Shown in pieces: positions 1-11,583 of a DNA stretch of 64,000 nt (positions within the stretch are counted from its first letter, which is position 1; each line of letters starts with the position of its first letter). Origin of the DNA: Glandiceps talaboti (lineage: Eukaryota; Hemichordata; Enteropneusta; Spengelidae); assembly GCF_964340395.1 (NCBI RefSeq), contig NC_135550.1, forward strand, positions 9,200,864 to 9,264,863, given 5' to 3'. The notes beneath the pieces are model-generated. The model saw only the letters and a list, made by a program, of their open reading frames with translations, was not told the origin of the DNA and ran no database searches. The translations under genes were made by a program, and so were the position numbers.

Positions 1-408
1 TATCAATAATCTGGTACTAATTTTAACACATTCACGTGTGTTTTCCTCCTTCTGTCCATCTGTCGGCCTATATCTCTGTCACTTGCTTGTCTGTCTCTAG
101 CTGAGTCCCTTTACAAACAAACAATATCATGTAACACACACATGTACACCAACACACATATGAATACTAAATTACAGAGAAGTAGAGCTCTTGATCAAAG
201 TCCTGTCAACATTTTTATGAAGACTTTATAATTATGAACAGATGACATATGGTGGCCTCAGGGCAGATACTTGACAAAAGTGGCATGCCAGTGTCAGCTT
301 GGTCTATAACAACAATTTAATAGATTTTGTGTGATCAGACCTTGCATAATTGTTATAATTAACAAAGAGTATGTAAGCAAAATTTCAGGGATACAAAAGA
401 CACTTTAG
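1..408. other. No gene seen; flank of the 409-918 exon candidate
   Basis: No convincing exon. CTGTC/ACAC-rich low-complexity sequence lies in the first 150 bases. On the minus strand an ATTAAA-type polyadenylation hexamer (complement of 316-321) lies about 90 bases downstream of the stop of the candidate exon at 409-918, so this stretch could be its 3' UTR. That is inference. Confidence 0.3.
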
Positions 409-918
409 CTATTTAAAAAAAAAAATTAAAAAATTCCCTTCGCCTTTCAAAGTAACAGGCCTGGAACAAGTTGATTCATATTTGTTTGTGATGATAAATG
501 GAAAGTTATTATTAAACCAAGGCTTTACTACTATAAATGTTTTTGCCACATGTGTTTCAGAATTGTATTTCACAGAATAAGCCTTGAAGTGGACATACCA
601 CAGATCTAACACTTTATTGGTACTCATGTTGATCAGGCTGGTGGTCTTTACTATACGTATATCAACTGGTGGTGACGGCAATACCATATGCAGGTTTCCT
701 CGTGGGACCATATATGACTCACCCCAACAAATGCTGTGTTTCAAATGACGTGTGACCAGAAGGAAATAACAGATTGTTGGGGTGATTATGCAGCAGGATG
801 AGCTGAGGGAAACTGATGGATATGATATCGCCAGGGTATTATTTACTAGTATGATAGTTATAAACATGTGTTTTGTCACTCCTACACCCAACATCCAGTT
901 CCTGCATCTGACACCCAC
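409..918 (-). CDS. Candidate terminal exon, unidentified protein
   Basis: An open frame of 169 codons, ending in TAG, which is long for DNA this AT-rich. The frame begins exactly at a plausible splice acceptor: a pyrimidine-rich tract and TTTTTAG directly before GTGGGTGTC on the minus strand. The TAG of the acceptor is the upstream in-frame stop, as expected for an exon start. The first half of the peptide is hydrophobic, with a CC pair and several short apolar runs. The second half looks like a soluble beta-rich domain and ends near VTLKGEG, then a T-run encoding FLIFFFK. The VTLKGEG ending is loosely like the last strand of ASH/MSP-type immunoglobulin-like domains, but that is a weak resemblance and not a call. 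No partner exon was found upstream on the minus strand, so this could also be an old coding fragment. Confidence 0.38.
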   Translation of the reverse strand: MGVRCRNWMLGVGVTKHMFITIILVNNTLAISYPSVSLSSSCCIITPTICYFLLVTRHLKHSICWGESYMVPRGNLHMVLPSPPVDIRIVKTTSLINMSTNKVLDLWYVHFKAYSVKYNSETHVAKTFIVVKPWFNNNFPFIITNKYESTCSRPVTLKGEGNFLIFFFK

Positions 919-1369
919 CTAAAAACAACCCAGGGAACACACACAGTTTGGTACACATGAGGGGGCCAGCCTTGGATTATGATATAATTTTAACCATGAC
1001 CATGTAACTTCAATTTAGTATTTTATAATAACTTGTTAACATCAATCATACTGGTCTGACACACTAATACCCAGACTTATGAAACTGGAAGTACATCAAT
1101 AATCTTGTGAACTCCTTATCCATGACTATTACTAAATGACAACAATTAACTTTTTACTACTTCGTCTAAGAGTGCCTTGGGGATCAATTTCACTGAAAAT
1201 CAAAGTTTTTCCAAACTTTGTCATATGAAAGTCTGTTCTCTGTCTTTTTTTTTAACGAATAAATAAAATGTTTTTGTTTTTTATCATGGTCTTCTTTCTA
1301 AGGAAATTTACAATCTTGTATTAAGAGTTAACGCAGTGTTTGGTGGCCATATTGGATTCTAAAATAGTA

Positions 1370-1728
1370 TTAAAGGGGCACAAGCTGCGTTTATAAAAAT
1401 TTTACTCAAGTGAACCTTGATTAATAAACTACTGAGTATTATAGTATAATATTGATGTCGATGCAGGCCTTCTATGGTATTTCAATTGCCTTCTAATTTT
1501 GTTAGTAACAGTTGATTGCATAGTATGGATTCCTCAACATTTTTTGGTATATATCAAAAATTACATCATCAGATAGTTTATATGTTATATCTTAATACCA
1601 GGTTTGAGTTCACTCACTTGAAAGTGATAGATATGTTTATTTCAGTAGGTAGAATACTATGAGTGACTTTTAAATAGACAACATAAATCTCGCCCATTAA
1701 TGTATAAACTCAGCTTGTGCCCCTTTAA
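1370..1728. mobile_element. piggyBac-like MITE with TTAA target duplications
   Basis: The ends are inverted repeats beginning AGGGGCACAAGCTG at 1374. The complement at the right end matches for about 21 bases with one mismatch. Each end is immediately flanked by TTAA (1370-1373 and 1725-1728), the target duplication of piggyBac-type cut-and-paste transposons. The ~350 bp interior has no long open frame, so this is a non-autonomous element mobilised in trans. The sequence shows the TIR and TTAA; the superfamily follows from the TTAA rule. Confidence 0.8.
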
Positions 1729-1970
1729 CTTTGATATCATTTTGAACATTATTATTTCACAAATTTGTATGATGGTCCCTCATCATTTTCCTTGATTTTA
1801 ATTGAAAATGGGATTGAGTTTTCCCTCACACAAAGTTAGAGCAAAATGATGTTTACAGATGCATGATGTTTACAGAAAACAGTACAATACTTTAAAATGA
1901 ATGTCAAAAGTACCAGCTATTATTACATACATGTATGTACCAGAGATTACTTGCACTGGTGCGCACGCAT

Positions 1971-2364
1971 ACTAGTGGTATTTGCACTGCAGTGCACTAC
2001 TGAAAACATTATTGCATACATGAACTTGCATGTAAATAATATGTAAATGATGACGCAATTGTTCGTTCTACACAAAAGTGCGAGATCGCATAGTGTCATA
2101 TTTACGGAAATTTGTTGTTTCGGATAAACATAATTATGTAATAATAACAGAACCCCATGCCGTGTGAGTTCCAGTGTGGGTACTCAGGGATATTTGCACT
2201 CATGCTTGCAGTGTTTTCTGTTGCACTTTCACTGACTATGCTTGTGAAGTACTGCCACAGAGAACACTGCAAGTATTTGTACACCACCGAGTACGTAATA
2301 CGTAATACTTGCAATTGTGCGTCATGGGGTTCTGTCATATTTTTTCTTCAATGTCGCCAGTAGT
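1971..2364 (+). repeat. Dispersed repeat family D, copy 1
   Basis: Starts ACTAGTGGTATTTGCACTGC. Related copies are at 33622-33960 (+) and 57945-58254 (-). Shared blocks include GGTATTTGCACTGCAGTG, AAAACATTATTGCATAC, GGATAAACAT, the AACAGAACC-CATG stretch and TTTTCTG-TGCA. The internal sequence AACAGAACCCCATG (from ~2148) is inverted as CATGGGGTTCTGT near 2323, so the copy can fold back. Short open frames on both strands here (2102-2363) are products of this palindromic structure, not genes. Confidence 0.65.
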
Positions 2365-5279
2365 CCAACAATATAGACTTGATACGGAAATACGTAACAG
2401 ACAAGAAACCTTATCAATGAAGTCTAGTCGAATGAATAATTGATGTTAGTGTAACAAACGATTCACACTTTGTTCTGATTGGGATAGACATAAAGTGTCT
2501 ACGTGAGTGCACTTACTCTTAGTTTCCAGACTCTATTCTCTAGTTAACACATTATTTATGCATAGGTGACTATAGAAATTAACCGTTTATAAAAAATAAA
2601 TTAATGAAATGTCAACAAGACACATCACTTCAACATGTTTGAAAAATGTGTTAAATCGGAATACTTGTAATTTGAATACCAAAAACACGAATTGGTGGTG
2701 AACTATATAATTAGAGTTATAAAATGAAAATTTCTATTTGGATTTATTGCTCCAAAACTTGTGAACGTGTAAAAGTAGAGACATTTTTATCTTAAAGCCA
2801 TGAATCCAAAATCCATGAACCTTGCTATTTCATGTATTCAATTATACAGGTGTACAAGAATCACTCTCCAGGTATGACAACAAAGACCCCCCCCCCCCAC
2901 CTTCCCTTCCCCTGACTCCAACATGAGTGACCCTGTGCGTCTGAGGATAAGTCTTTGAAAGCTATCAACACCAAATGATAAATAACGAAAGTGAAGAGAA
3001 GACTTTGTGAACACCTGCAAAATAGTATAGAACCATTGTAGTATCGACTTGACACATGCATTTATACAGTGTCCTTGCAATTGATTGCATGAACTCGATC
3101 AAAAGATATCAATTTTGAACCTTATTTGGCGACAGACTGGCGGCATAAATGTCAGTGCGTATCTTGTACGACAACCTTGTCTTTGGCATAGAGATAAAGA
3201 GAGACATCTCGTCAAGCCTGCAGCTTACAGATTGCATCAATTATACAGCATTACTTCTTTTTGGGGGGGATCTAAGTGAGCGGATGACTCATATACCAAT
3301 CTATGGTTTGGCTGGCAAGCAATTTACTGACTAGAAAAAGGGACAGCTTTTCAAAGTCAAAGTTACATGATCAATCAATGTCAAGCTTATGCTGGAGGGT
3401 TAAAAACACATCATCGCATCATTGTTCTGTTCTTGGTATTTGCATGTTGCCATAAAATGGCCAGATGGTCGCTTAACGATGCGTAAAAGCTTTTTTATTG
3501 AGTTATATGAAAATAATTCGGAGATAATTTTTTGATGGTTTGAAAACCGTATGATGAAAAGATAATACATTCTTTCTATATTCATATTGTTCCTAATTTT
3601 AAACATGTTTTAATAAAAAATTCCAACGTCTACTTTTCAAAAGGAGTCATCAAACATCGCGTATGTTTTACATGATGAGATATTTATACGTAATTTTCAT
3701 ATTTTATTAAACTTCATTATAGGGTCAATACTTCCATTCAAATAAACAATTGGTGAAATGTAACTTTTAGATATCAGTATTTCCAGAGAGGTTTGCAAAT
3801 TCCTTTATAAAATAGAAAATGAAAAATGAAAATCAAATTTTCCTGTATCGTAAAATTCATTTTTTTTTTTGGAACACACGTCCAAGAGAGTGAGTAGTAA
3901 TAAGGTGATTTTTAGGATGGAAAGGACTTCAGGTAAATTCTTAAGAGGAATTCTGTGGATAATATTTGACATCTATTGATGTCAAGAGAATTGCAACACA
4001 GAGATATTTGTATGCCATTTAGGGGTAGGGGTGGGGATGACAAGCTTCACATGCAGACGCCCTTTAAATACCGAAATACTGTTTATGATGGAGCAATTCT
4101 GTTTGCTTTCTTCTATGGTTTAGTTTTTAGAATGATGAAGAATATAGAACTATTAATAATACTTCTCTTGTCATTAAAGCCAGTTTTAATTTGTCCACCA
4201 CTGATAAAAACGGCATTCAATGACAAGAGCGGTTGTATTAAACAATAAAATTTCACGAAATCAATGTTACGTTGTTTTTTTTAAAATTCATGGAAATATT
4301 GAAATTGAAATGAATGTCTTTCATCATTCTATGTTCTGTTGTCATGGAGATGGTCAGATTTGATAAGATGATATAAAAACGACAATGTGATCTCATCTAA
4401 ATTTGATTTTTAGTAAGATGATCCAATTTTAATCATCGCCAGCATTTTAGGCGTTTTCCAATTTCCGTACAATATTAGATTCACAGTTCAATGTCATTTT
4501 TTGTGACATCGGCATAGAAACCAGATGAGTGAACGCACACTATTGAATGTCAGATTTAAATAATTTCCTATCGTACATAATTTCATAACTTTTCATCATA
4601 TGGCCAAATACCGTAATTCAATGAATTTGCAATTTTCTCAAATTTCTCTGATAACCGAAGAGGAATGTGTCATATGGCTCTTTGTTGCAATGAATCTGAC
4701 ATTGTAATTGCAATGTCATCGAGCATTGTTACCAAATAGAAGATATTGTGAGATTATATTTTCAAAAACTGTCGCCTAGCTGTCACTGGAGTATTATTTC
4801 TGTGATCAGACAACCATCAATATATTTACTTAAAATTATCAAAATACAAAAATTAGACATTATGCATACAGCACTTTATCCATAAGTAGTACAGTATCTG
4901 GTTGAAATCGTTATAATGGTGGGGGTGGAGGTGGCACTGATTTTAGGGTGTGCACCTAACAAGCAATTTGATTGGATTTATTGTACTGTGCTATATGCGT
5001 ATGTATTTACAGCTATAGGAATACACATGTAATGATGTATGCTGATGTTGTAAGTTGTCTTATAAAGAATAACTTTTCATTCTCAGAGGAAAGCTAGCAG
5101 TTTATATATATATATCAGTTTATGCTGAAGGTTAAACGTTAAAATGTCCAATTTTGAATTTTGTGTAAGTTCTGACTGTTCGTTGAGGTTTGGTAGTTAC
5201 TAATTCAGAGTAACTACTCAGTCTACATGTACTATACACTACAAAGAAACAACTAATACATACCACTTTTACAATTATA
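2365..5279. other. Gene-free AT-rich stretch
   Basis: No supported exon. It contains a short C-run near 2889-2899, AT-rich unique sequence and an imperfect hairpin at 4164-4229 (listed separately). The open frame at 3976-4248 (+) overlaps that hairpin and has no splice context, so I do not call it. Confidence 0.5.
4164..4229. repeat. Imperfect inverted repeat (hairpin)
   Basis: The left arm TCTTGTCATTAAAGCC and the right arm GGCATTCAATGACAAGA are near reverse complements separated by about 30 bases. Inside a transcript this would fold as a stem-loop. It could be a remnant of a small foldback element; no flanking duplication is evident. Confidence 0.45.
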
Positions 5280-5465
5280 CACCACTGGCATGGACCCATG
5301 ACAGCACAATGGCCCTTTTAAAATACTTTGCCAATGCCCTGGGGGAGCATGCATACAACCCCTGCTCTGCCAGTTGTAAGAGTGTAATATCTTAATCATT
5401 CACATAGTATTAAAACCTTTAATCCTGACAAAGTACCCATTGATACAGAGCCGGTTTTTGATCAT
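5280..5465 (-). mobile_element. SINE copy 3, partial
   Basis: Shares its body with the SINE copies at 7288 and 9075: CACTGGCATGGACC-ATGACAGCACAATGGCCC, then CTGGGGGAGCATGCATACAA, then the TCTTAATCATTCACAT-like segment. The tRNA-like head, which would lie to the right, is missing or too diverged. This is a truncated or decayed copy. Confidence 0.6.
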
Positions 5466-6256
5466 TTGATGATGAATCTATGAATTTCAGTTGAGGCATT
5501 TATCAAAAGTATAAAAAATTACGTGTGAAACTGTAACAGGCTTTTAAAGAAAATCCTGATTTAAAATCCAAACTGTACTTAAAAACCATTCATCGTGATA
5601 TTAGATTATAATAGTTATGCAATTGAACAGATTTAGGAGGTCGACATCCTTTCTGACATAAAATGCGAATTACTAACCCATTATTGAATCGTTATCTTTT
5701 CAACACATAATTTTGACATTTTTTGATTTTTGTTCCCAGAGGGGAATTTCCGTAAAAGTTCATTATCCTTTTAACATGCAATATTCAAGTGAACGCATTT
5801 CAAGTCAGCTGGGCAGCTAAACTTTTGATACTTTTTTTTCTAGTGTTTCTTTCTGTCTGTAGTTATTAGAGCATATAAAGGTATCACTGATTGTGAATCT
5901 TGAATGCAGTCTGCAAAGAAATTTGTTTTGTTTTGAAAAGGTCAAGGGTCATACTTGGAAGTCGATATGGTAAAGATTAAAAGAAAAGCTAACTAACTAA
6001 AAAACACTTGACAAGCAATATAAGGAGGAATCAATGGAAAAGACAATTAAAGAGTCTGCCTAGCAGTTACTTTATTTATCTGGAGGTGTGATCAATGTGT
6101 GTATTTTATGTCCTAATGTGTTTTAGAATTTGTAAGTGGACTTTTGTGTGATTGTTGATTTGAAGTATGAGGGCCTCAATGAAAAGAAGCCAACGTTGCA
6201 AAGCTCTGCATTGTTTGTAATATTTACTGAGTTTTACCTTGAATAAAGATGTTTCA

Positions 6257-6283
6257 TAATAATAATAATAATAATAATAATAT
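6257..6283. repeat. (AAT)n microsatellite
   Basis: About nine uninterrupted trinucleotide copies. They are followed by TATTAGTTTTTGTGCTC, which resembles the (AAT)n-flanked 3' end of the SINE at 7288, so this may be a relic SINE tail. Confidence 0.85.
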
Positions 6284-6424
6284 TAGTTTTTGTGCTCATT
6301 TACTGTTTGGGGACATGGCGGAGTTGGGTAAAGAAGGAGGGTATAAAACTGGCCATTTTTATTTGATAAGTAATATAGTACTAGCAGTTTGACAAGAGAG
6401 TTGAAATATTGTCTGTGAATTTAA

Positions 6425-6660
6425 CAAACTTTTAGTCGCGTCATGTCACGTGTGTGAATTCTTGGTTCTCTGAATTTTCTAAAATTTGGTAAATCTCAAT
6501 TTTTGGTTCGCTATTTCTAAGTTTTTCGTTGTCTCTGAATTTTCAACATTTGGATGCCTGTATTTTAAATTTGGGGTTTGCGGGCCATGAATTTTTGATT
6601 GTCTACAGATTTTGGATTGTCTTGTGAACTTTTTGGGTTGTCTAGGAATTTTGGAAAGCA
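6425..6660. repeat. Degenerate ~28-33 bp tandem-like repeat
   Basis: Successive segments carry variants of CTCTGAATTTTC, AATTTTTGGTT and GATTGTCT. The units are too diverged to define a clean period by eye. Confidence 0.4.
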
Positions 6661-7287
6661 GCGAAAGATCATATTGACAGCTTCAATGGCTATGAAAGAG
6701 ACCTGAAAATTGAGGGAATTCAATTATAGATTAAGTTAAAAACTCAATAAAAAGAACTAATAACTTATAATAATAATTTCACACTGTGTATTACATTCAA
6801 TCAAAGGGTCAATGACTTTTAGATTCAAATGAATTTTGTCAACAGACATAATTATAGTAGTTTTGGAATGGTCCAATTTATTATATCACATTTTTAAAAA
6901 ATTAATTATGTAATTACATCATTTTAATATACTTATACAATAGATAACAATATCTTAGTATTCAAGTGTTTAATCTTAATGATGTCAATCAATCAATCAA
7001 TCAATCAAGATTTCATTTGGTGGGTTGATTTTCAACTATGAAATAATATTTTAATGATCATGTTTTACATAATTTTCACTTGGTGTGTAACAGATACATC
7101 AACATACTTTTCCAGGAATTGATGATAACACATTATTAAAAAGCCCCATGTTGTTGTCAAATAATCTGTACCAAATGGAGAAATCAAAAAGACACTTTTC
7201 ATATCATCGTCCCCATCCCCCAAAAAATCTCTCTGCAATCAAGATAGTGTAAGCACTTGAAGTTCAAAAAAAATGTAAACTTCCAGA

Positions 7288-7655
7288 TGATGATAATAAT
7301 AATGTTGGTTTTTGTATAGTGCTTTCCCACTTTGTGCTCAAAGTAAATTTACAGTTAGTATTACCCCTGGTATGGATCTATATCGCCACAACGGCCCTTT
7401 ATACTTCAACTCCCTGGGGAGCATACAATCCATGGCAGCCTTTATAAGCGCATAGGATTAAAGCATTTACATTGTAGCCTCTATCCTACCAGGTCCCCAA
7501 TTATACAGCGGGGTTGACTGAGGCACAGTAGTGGTTCAAATCTTGCCCCAAGGACTTTAGCCAGTCAGAAAAAAAGGGCAGTGATGGGGGCTCGAACCTA
7601 CAAACTGCAGATTTCCAAGCTGGCCACCCTAATCATTCAACCATCATCAAAAATG
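7288..7655 (-). mobile_element. tRNA-derived SINE, copy 1
   Basis: On the minus strand the right end reads as a tRNA-like head. A B-box-like GGTTCGAGCCCC lies near 7592-7603 and an A-box-like GATTAGGGTGGCCAGC about 40 bases before it. The body includes CCAGGTCCCCAATTATACAGC and CTGGGGAGCATACAATCC on the plus strand. The left end carries (AATA)n-like sequence next to GTTGGTTTTTGTATAG, as expected for a SINE 3' tail. This organisation (Pol III promoter head, conserved body, simple-repeat tail) is shared with the copy at 9075. Transcription would be by RNA polymerase III, with mobilisation by a partner LINE. Confidence 0.75.
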
Positions 7656-9074
7656 CCATCCTACTGTGAGTATAATTAAAGCACTGTCAATTCAATAGCT
7701 TATATCAGTGTCACAACAATAGTTTTTATTTGTGTCTATCTAAGTTAGCTGATAGCTTGGTTTCCATGGTAGTATTCTAACATCTAACACAAAATAAATC
7801 AGTATGAAATTAAATCACTGGTAAATTCTGAATAATCAAAGGTACTAACAGACAGACTTATTTCAAACCAATACATTTTAATACTCACAATATAAAGTAC
7901 AATGCAGACGTAAAAAATATTTATCTGCCAAAATAAAATGAAACCAAATTGTGGAAAGGTGTCTTTCAGCTAAAAATTTTGTTTACCAAAATATATACAT
8001 TCACAATACATTTATTTATGAATTCGTTCATTCATTACAAAATCCTAAACGTTACTAGCCTAGAGTCAAGTAAAGTAGGGATTTGGGCAATCACCTGAGC
8101 TTTCATGTGATGGCGAGCGATACCTAATATCCTCTCAAAGTTTTAACACTGGAATAAAATGTTTCAGATATTTCTTCCATTTTGATATTTATATATCGGG
8201 TAATCGTTAATATATATAGAAGGATTCAATGTCTGTTTATAGACTATTAAAAACCAAAATAATCACTGATCTTAATGGTAAATTAGTAATATTATGTGAC
8301 AGTTCCCATTTATTTTGTGAAAATTTAATTACTTCAATTATTAACCAATGCTATCTTCCACTAAGATATATCGTTTAATTGTTTTTTTAATATCCTAAAA
8401 AACATCATGATAATAAATCTTTTAAATGAACTAAATTAATTAGAGCTGTTGATTATTCATTATGAAATTTCATTGATTATCTCATAAATAATCTAAATTT
8501 TTTTCCATAAATAAATAGCAAGTAACATATTTGATAAAAAGATAAAAAGTTTGAACAAATTTCAAAAGTTACGTACAAATAAATGAAAGTAGTTTTTATT
8601 TAAGGTGTAAGCTGCTATAAAATATCCTATCATATAGTTTGAACTGAAAAGTAGACCTTTACTTCAAGTTCAGTCAGATTTGTTTCTAAAATTAGTTTAG
8701 TACTGCCATAGAGGTCATTGAACTTGGAGTATTTAAAGGATAGATACGTAAGTAAAGAACACTGCTCCCAACTATAACTATCAAATTAATTTGCTTTATA
8801 GTTTTTTTAAAAAGAGTTTTGACCAAAACCAGATTTTTTCACTTCATTTGCATTTCAAGGATTAAGTCACCTTGTCTTGGCCACAGACATTCCATCAACT
8901 ATGCCTTGAGCAATATCTCATTTACACATCCCTAGAAACATTCCTAACAAATAGGAAAAATACTGCTAGTATATACCTGGTGTTTCTGTGTTGTATGATT
9001 TTTGAACAAAAATCATATTTTTGGTACCTTTTTTTTTTGCATGTCATAATAATTGATAATGTGCCTTTTCTCCT
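7656..9074. other. Gene-free stretch
   Basis: Very AT-rich sequence without a supported exon or a repeat that I can match elsewhere in the window. The open frame at 8872-9132 runs into the SINE copy at 9075 and is not called. Confidence 0.45.
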
Positions 9075-9420
9075 GAGACCTCATGGCATGCACAATTATT
9101 ACCCCTGGCATGGATCAATGATGGCACAATAGCCCTTTATACTTCCTCAACTCCCCTGGGGAGCATACAATTCATTGCAGTCTTTATAACTTGAGCACAT
9201 AGGATTATTAATTTAAGCATTCACATTGTTCTATCTAACCAGGTCCCAAATTATATAGCTGAGTGGACTGAGGCACAATCTTGGTTCAAATCTTGCCCAA
9301 GGACTTTAAACCATTCAGAAACAAATGGCAGTGATGTGGGCTGGAACCTGCAACCTGTAGATTCCAAGCTAGCCTCTCTAACCATTTGCCCACCCACCAT
9401 GACCATGATGACTCCACATA
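9075..9420 (-). mobile_element. tRNA-derived SINE, copy 2
   Basis: Same family and orientation as 7288-7655. The shared body runs from TTATTACCCCTGGCATGGAT through CTGGGGAGCATACAAT and ACCAGGTCCCAAATTATA. On the minus strand the head reads ATGGTTAGAGAGGCTAGCTT (A-box-like) then GCAGGTTCCAGCCC (B-box-like), clearly tRNA-like. The minus-strand frame at 9251-9481 is inside this element and is not a gene. Confidence 0.75.
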
Positions 9421-10125
9421 AAGAACGAGAGTGGATAATTTTCTGTCCATAAATCCTTAGGAACAACAAATATGAAATCAATCTACCCCGTACTCTCCGA
9501 GTTTAAGATGTTTTCACAAAATATTTCAGACTGTATTTGCATATCAATGTTGGGGGTGTGGAGGAGAGAGGTGTCACGAACACTTCTTCATCTCTACATT
9601 TTCAAAAAATTCCAATAACAAATTTGAGACCATAATAATGTATAATTCAGTTGTGCTAAATAGTTACAATTTGATTTGATTTGCCAAACTTCTTTGTTAA
9701 AACAAAAATTAGATCTGAGTACAAGTATACTCTAAATATGTCACTTTATATCATCAATAAGTGCAAAGTGAGTGGATTGAAATTAAAATGACCTTGCCCT
9801 TGTAGTAGGAGCTACTCCATACTTAATCTTGTAGGTATGGATGACTATTCACTGCATAGACTGCACAACTGGTAATATCACTTTTAGTTATAATTCTCAC
9901 ATGATCCTTACTATTTTGGAGAAGGGCTCATAATACCATTTCTTGACAAAACTTCCTGAATTTGTCCCATAAATTAGATCACCACAATTTCTAACTGATC
10001 ACACTACAATTGCTTAACTGTATATTTTTAATAAACTACAAATTTGATGTCAACACTTTCAATGTTACGAATTGTAACAAAAATTAATTTCTAAGATTGT
10101 AGAATTTTGTTATTTAGTTTTGACT
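9421..10125. other. Gene-free stretch
   Basis: AT-rich sequence between the SINE and the first foldback element. No exon or clear repeat seen. Confidence 0.4.
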
Positions 10126-10480
10126 TTAAGTGGCCATATGGATGAAGATTTGGTATTTATTTTGGATTCTTATAAAACAATTTTATCATGGTTTCCTACT
10201 TAAAATATCGATGTGAAACAACATTGACCAAGTCTGTGTTTGTGACTCAATAAACTGCAGAAAGTTAATCAAAATGTGTCAAAAGTTTGTTATTGTATGA
10301 AGTATAATAACATTTGTTTTACACATTTATTAATCTTTTGCCATTTATTGAGTTACAAACAAGGACTTGATCAATGTTGTTTCACATTGATTTTTCATGT
10401 AGGACGCCATGATAAAATTGTTTTATAAATTGAAAAATTCAAAATAAATACCCAATCCTCATCTACATGGCCGCTTTCAA
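10126..10480. mobile_element. Foldback MITE family B, copy 1 (TTAA-type)
   Basis: The left arm begins TTAAGTGGCCATATGGATGA. The right arm is its diverged reverse complement, ending CATGGCCGCTTTCAA. The arms pair over roughly 140 bases: GTATTTATTTTG, AAACAATTTTATCATGG, GTGAAACAACATTGA and AACTCAATAAA all recur inverted. The same family recurs at 11584-11932. The right-hand TTAA is mutated to TCAA, suggesting an old insertion. Confidence 0.8.
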
Positions 10481-11079
10481 GATATAGTCAACTGACATGC
10501 ACCTATGAAATTTTCACAGTTTTATGAGAAATTTTGATCTTTGGTTGATGAATTCTGTTGTTTTGGTACCATCCATTGAATTTTATCATTCATATCAAAA
10601 TAGCTGTAAATATTTTCTGTTCTCCATACATACAAAATTCACCTCTACGTCATTTTGTCAACAGAAATACAAAAATTCTCACATGACCACTGCAATTAAT
10701 AGAAATGGCTCAACCATAAAATGTATTATTACTCAAACATTAGAATTTTGTAATGTGTAATAATAATAACCAATAAGTTTGCCCAACAATTTATATAACA
10801 AATATTGACAATGAAAACATCGACAGTTGACTGATAATGTTTAATTAAATTGTGACATTCATGTGAGAAATGATCATTGTCATGTTTGATTGCTAAATTT
10901 ATGGTCAAACTATTGATAAATTGTAGCATTGAGAATTGAGACTTTAGATCAATATTAGCTTTGTTACTGCAATCAATCTAATAGATTTTGTTAATAGTAG
11001 TGTACAAAAAAAATATGATTTGAACAAAATGTTATGTTGTTCATTAACTTTATTGGACAAACTCAACTAATTTTTGATC
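10481..11079. other. Gene-free stretch between repeats
   Basis: No exon or recognisable element. The opposing open frames near 10524-10929 have no splice or start context. Confidence 0.4.
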
Positions 11080-11439
11080 AGGCCTTAAAAAAAATAGTGT
11101 CATCCCGATTAAACTCAGTTTTAGAATAGGTGGGGTAGGTAGATATTTTGATTTTGATTTTTTTTTTATGTGTGAGTGTCTAGTTCAGGTAGTTATGTTT
11201 TGAGTTGTTTTCCATATGGTCTCTGTGTTATTGGTTTCTTCCCATCTGATGTACAGCCATTACAGATTGGAAGACCAGTTTTATATTGTCTTTTTTCCAC
11301 ATCCACTATTTCTCGCGAGATTTCACAATGTTCGCGATTTTATTATTTTTTTCTCAAATACATAAAAAAAGTTTAGGGTTTGCAGTGAAATACTAGGTGG
11401 GGTTGGGTAAGTGGAACCAAACAATTATTCTTTTAGGCA
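11080..11439 (+). mobile_element. AGGCCTA-ended MITE family C, copy 1
   Basis: Begins AGGCCTTAAAAAAAATAGTG and ends TTCTTTTAGGCAT. The interior contains GTGAGTGTCTAGTTCAGGTA, CTCTGTGTTATTGGTTTCTT, CAGCCATTACAGATTGGAAG and TCTCGCGAGATTTCACAAT. The same order is found at 13330-13708 (+) and 57222-57596 (-). Short terminal inverted repeats of the form AGGCCTAA plus an A-run mark a non-autonomous DNA element. The frame at 11176-11376 is internal to it. Confidence 0.7.
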
Positions 11440-11583
11440 TCAGAATAACAGTAACAATCCCGGTTAATAAATTATTGAGAAATTGCAACAAAAAAAGTTA
11501 CCAAATTTCAATAAAAACAAAGATTTCCTCATTTTGTTCACATTTGGTATAGACACTGATTACAGGATGTAGAATTTCCAATA

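Larger units (their letters stand above)
5466..7287. other. Gene-free stretch with an (AAT)n run and low-complexity blocks
   Basis: No exon supported. An (AAT)n microsatellite occupies about 6257-6283. From 6425 to 6660 there are loose repeats of a CTGAATTTT / TTTTGGTTGTC theme. An (AATC)n run lies at 6987-7008. Confidence 0.5.

Noticed and set aside
6255-6300. Possible fourth SINE 3' end at the (AAT)n run
   Set aside because: Only a short TTTTTGTGCTC-type similarity remains; too little to call an element.
7525-7545. GTGGTTCAAATCTTGCC, like a tRNA T-loop on the plus strand
   Set aside because: It is part of the SINE body, not a tRNA. No cloverleaf can be drawn around it.
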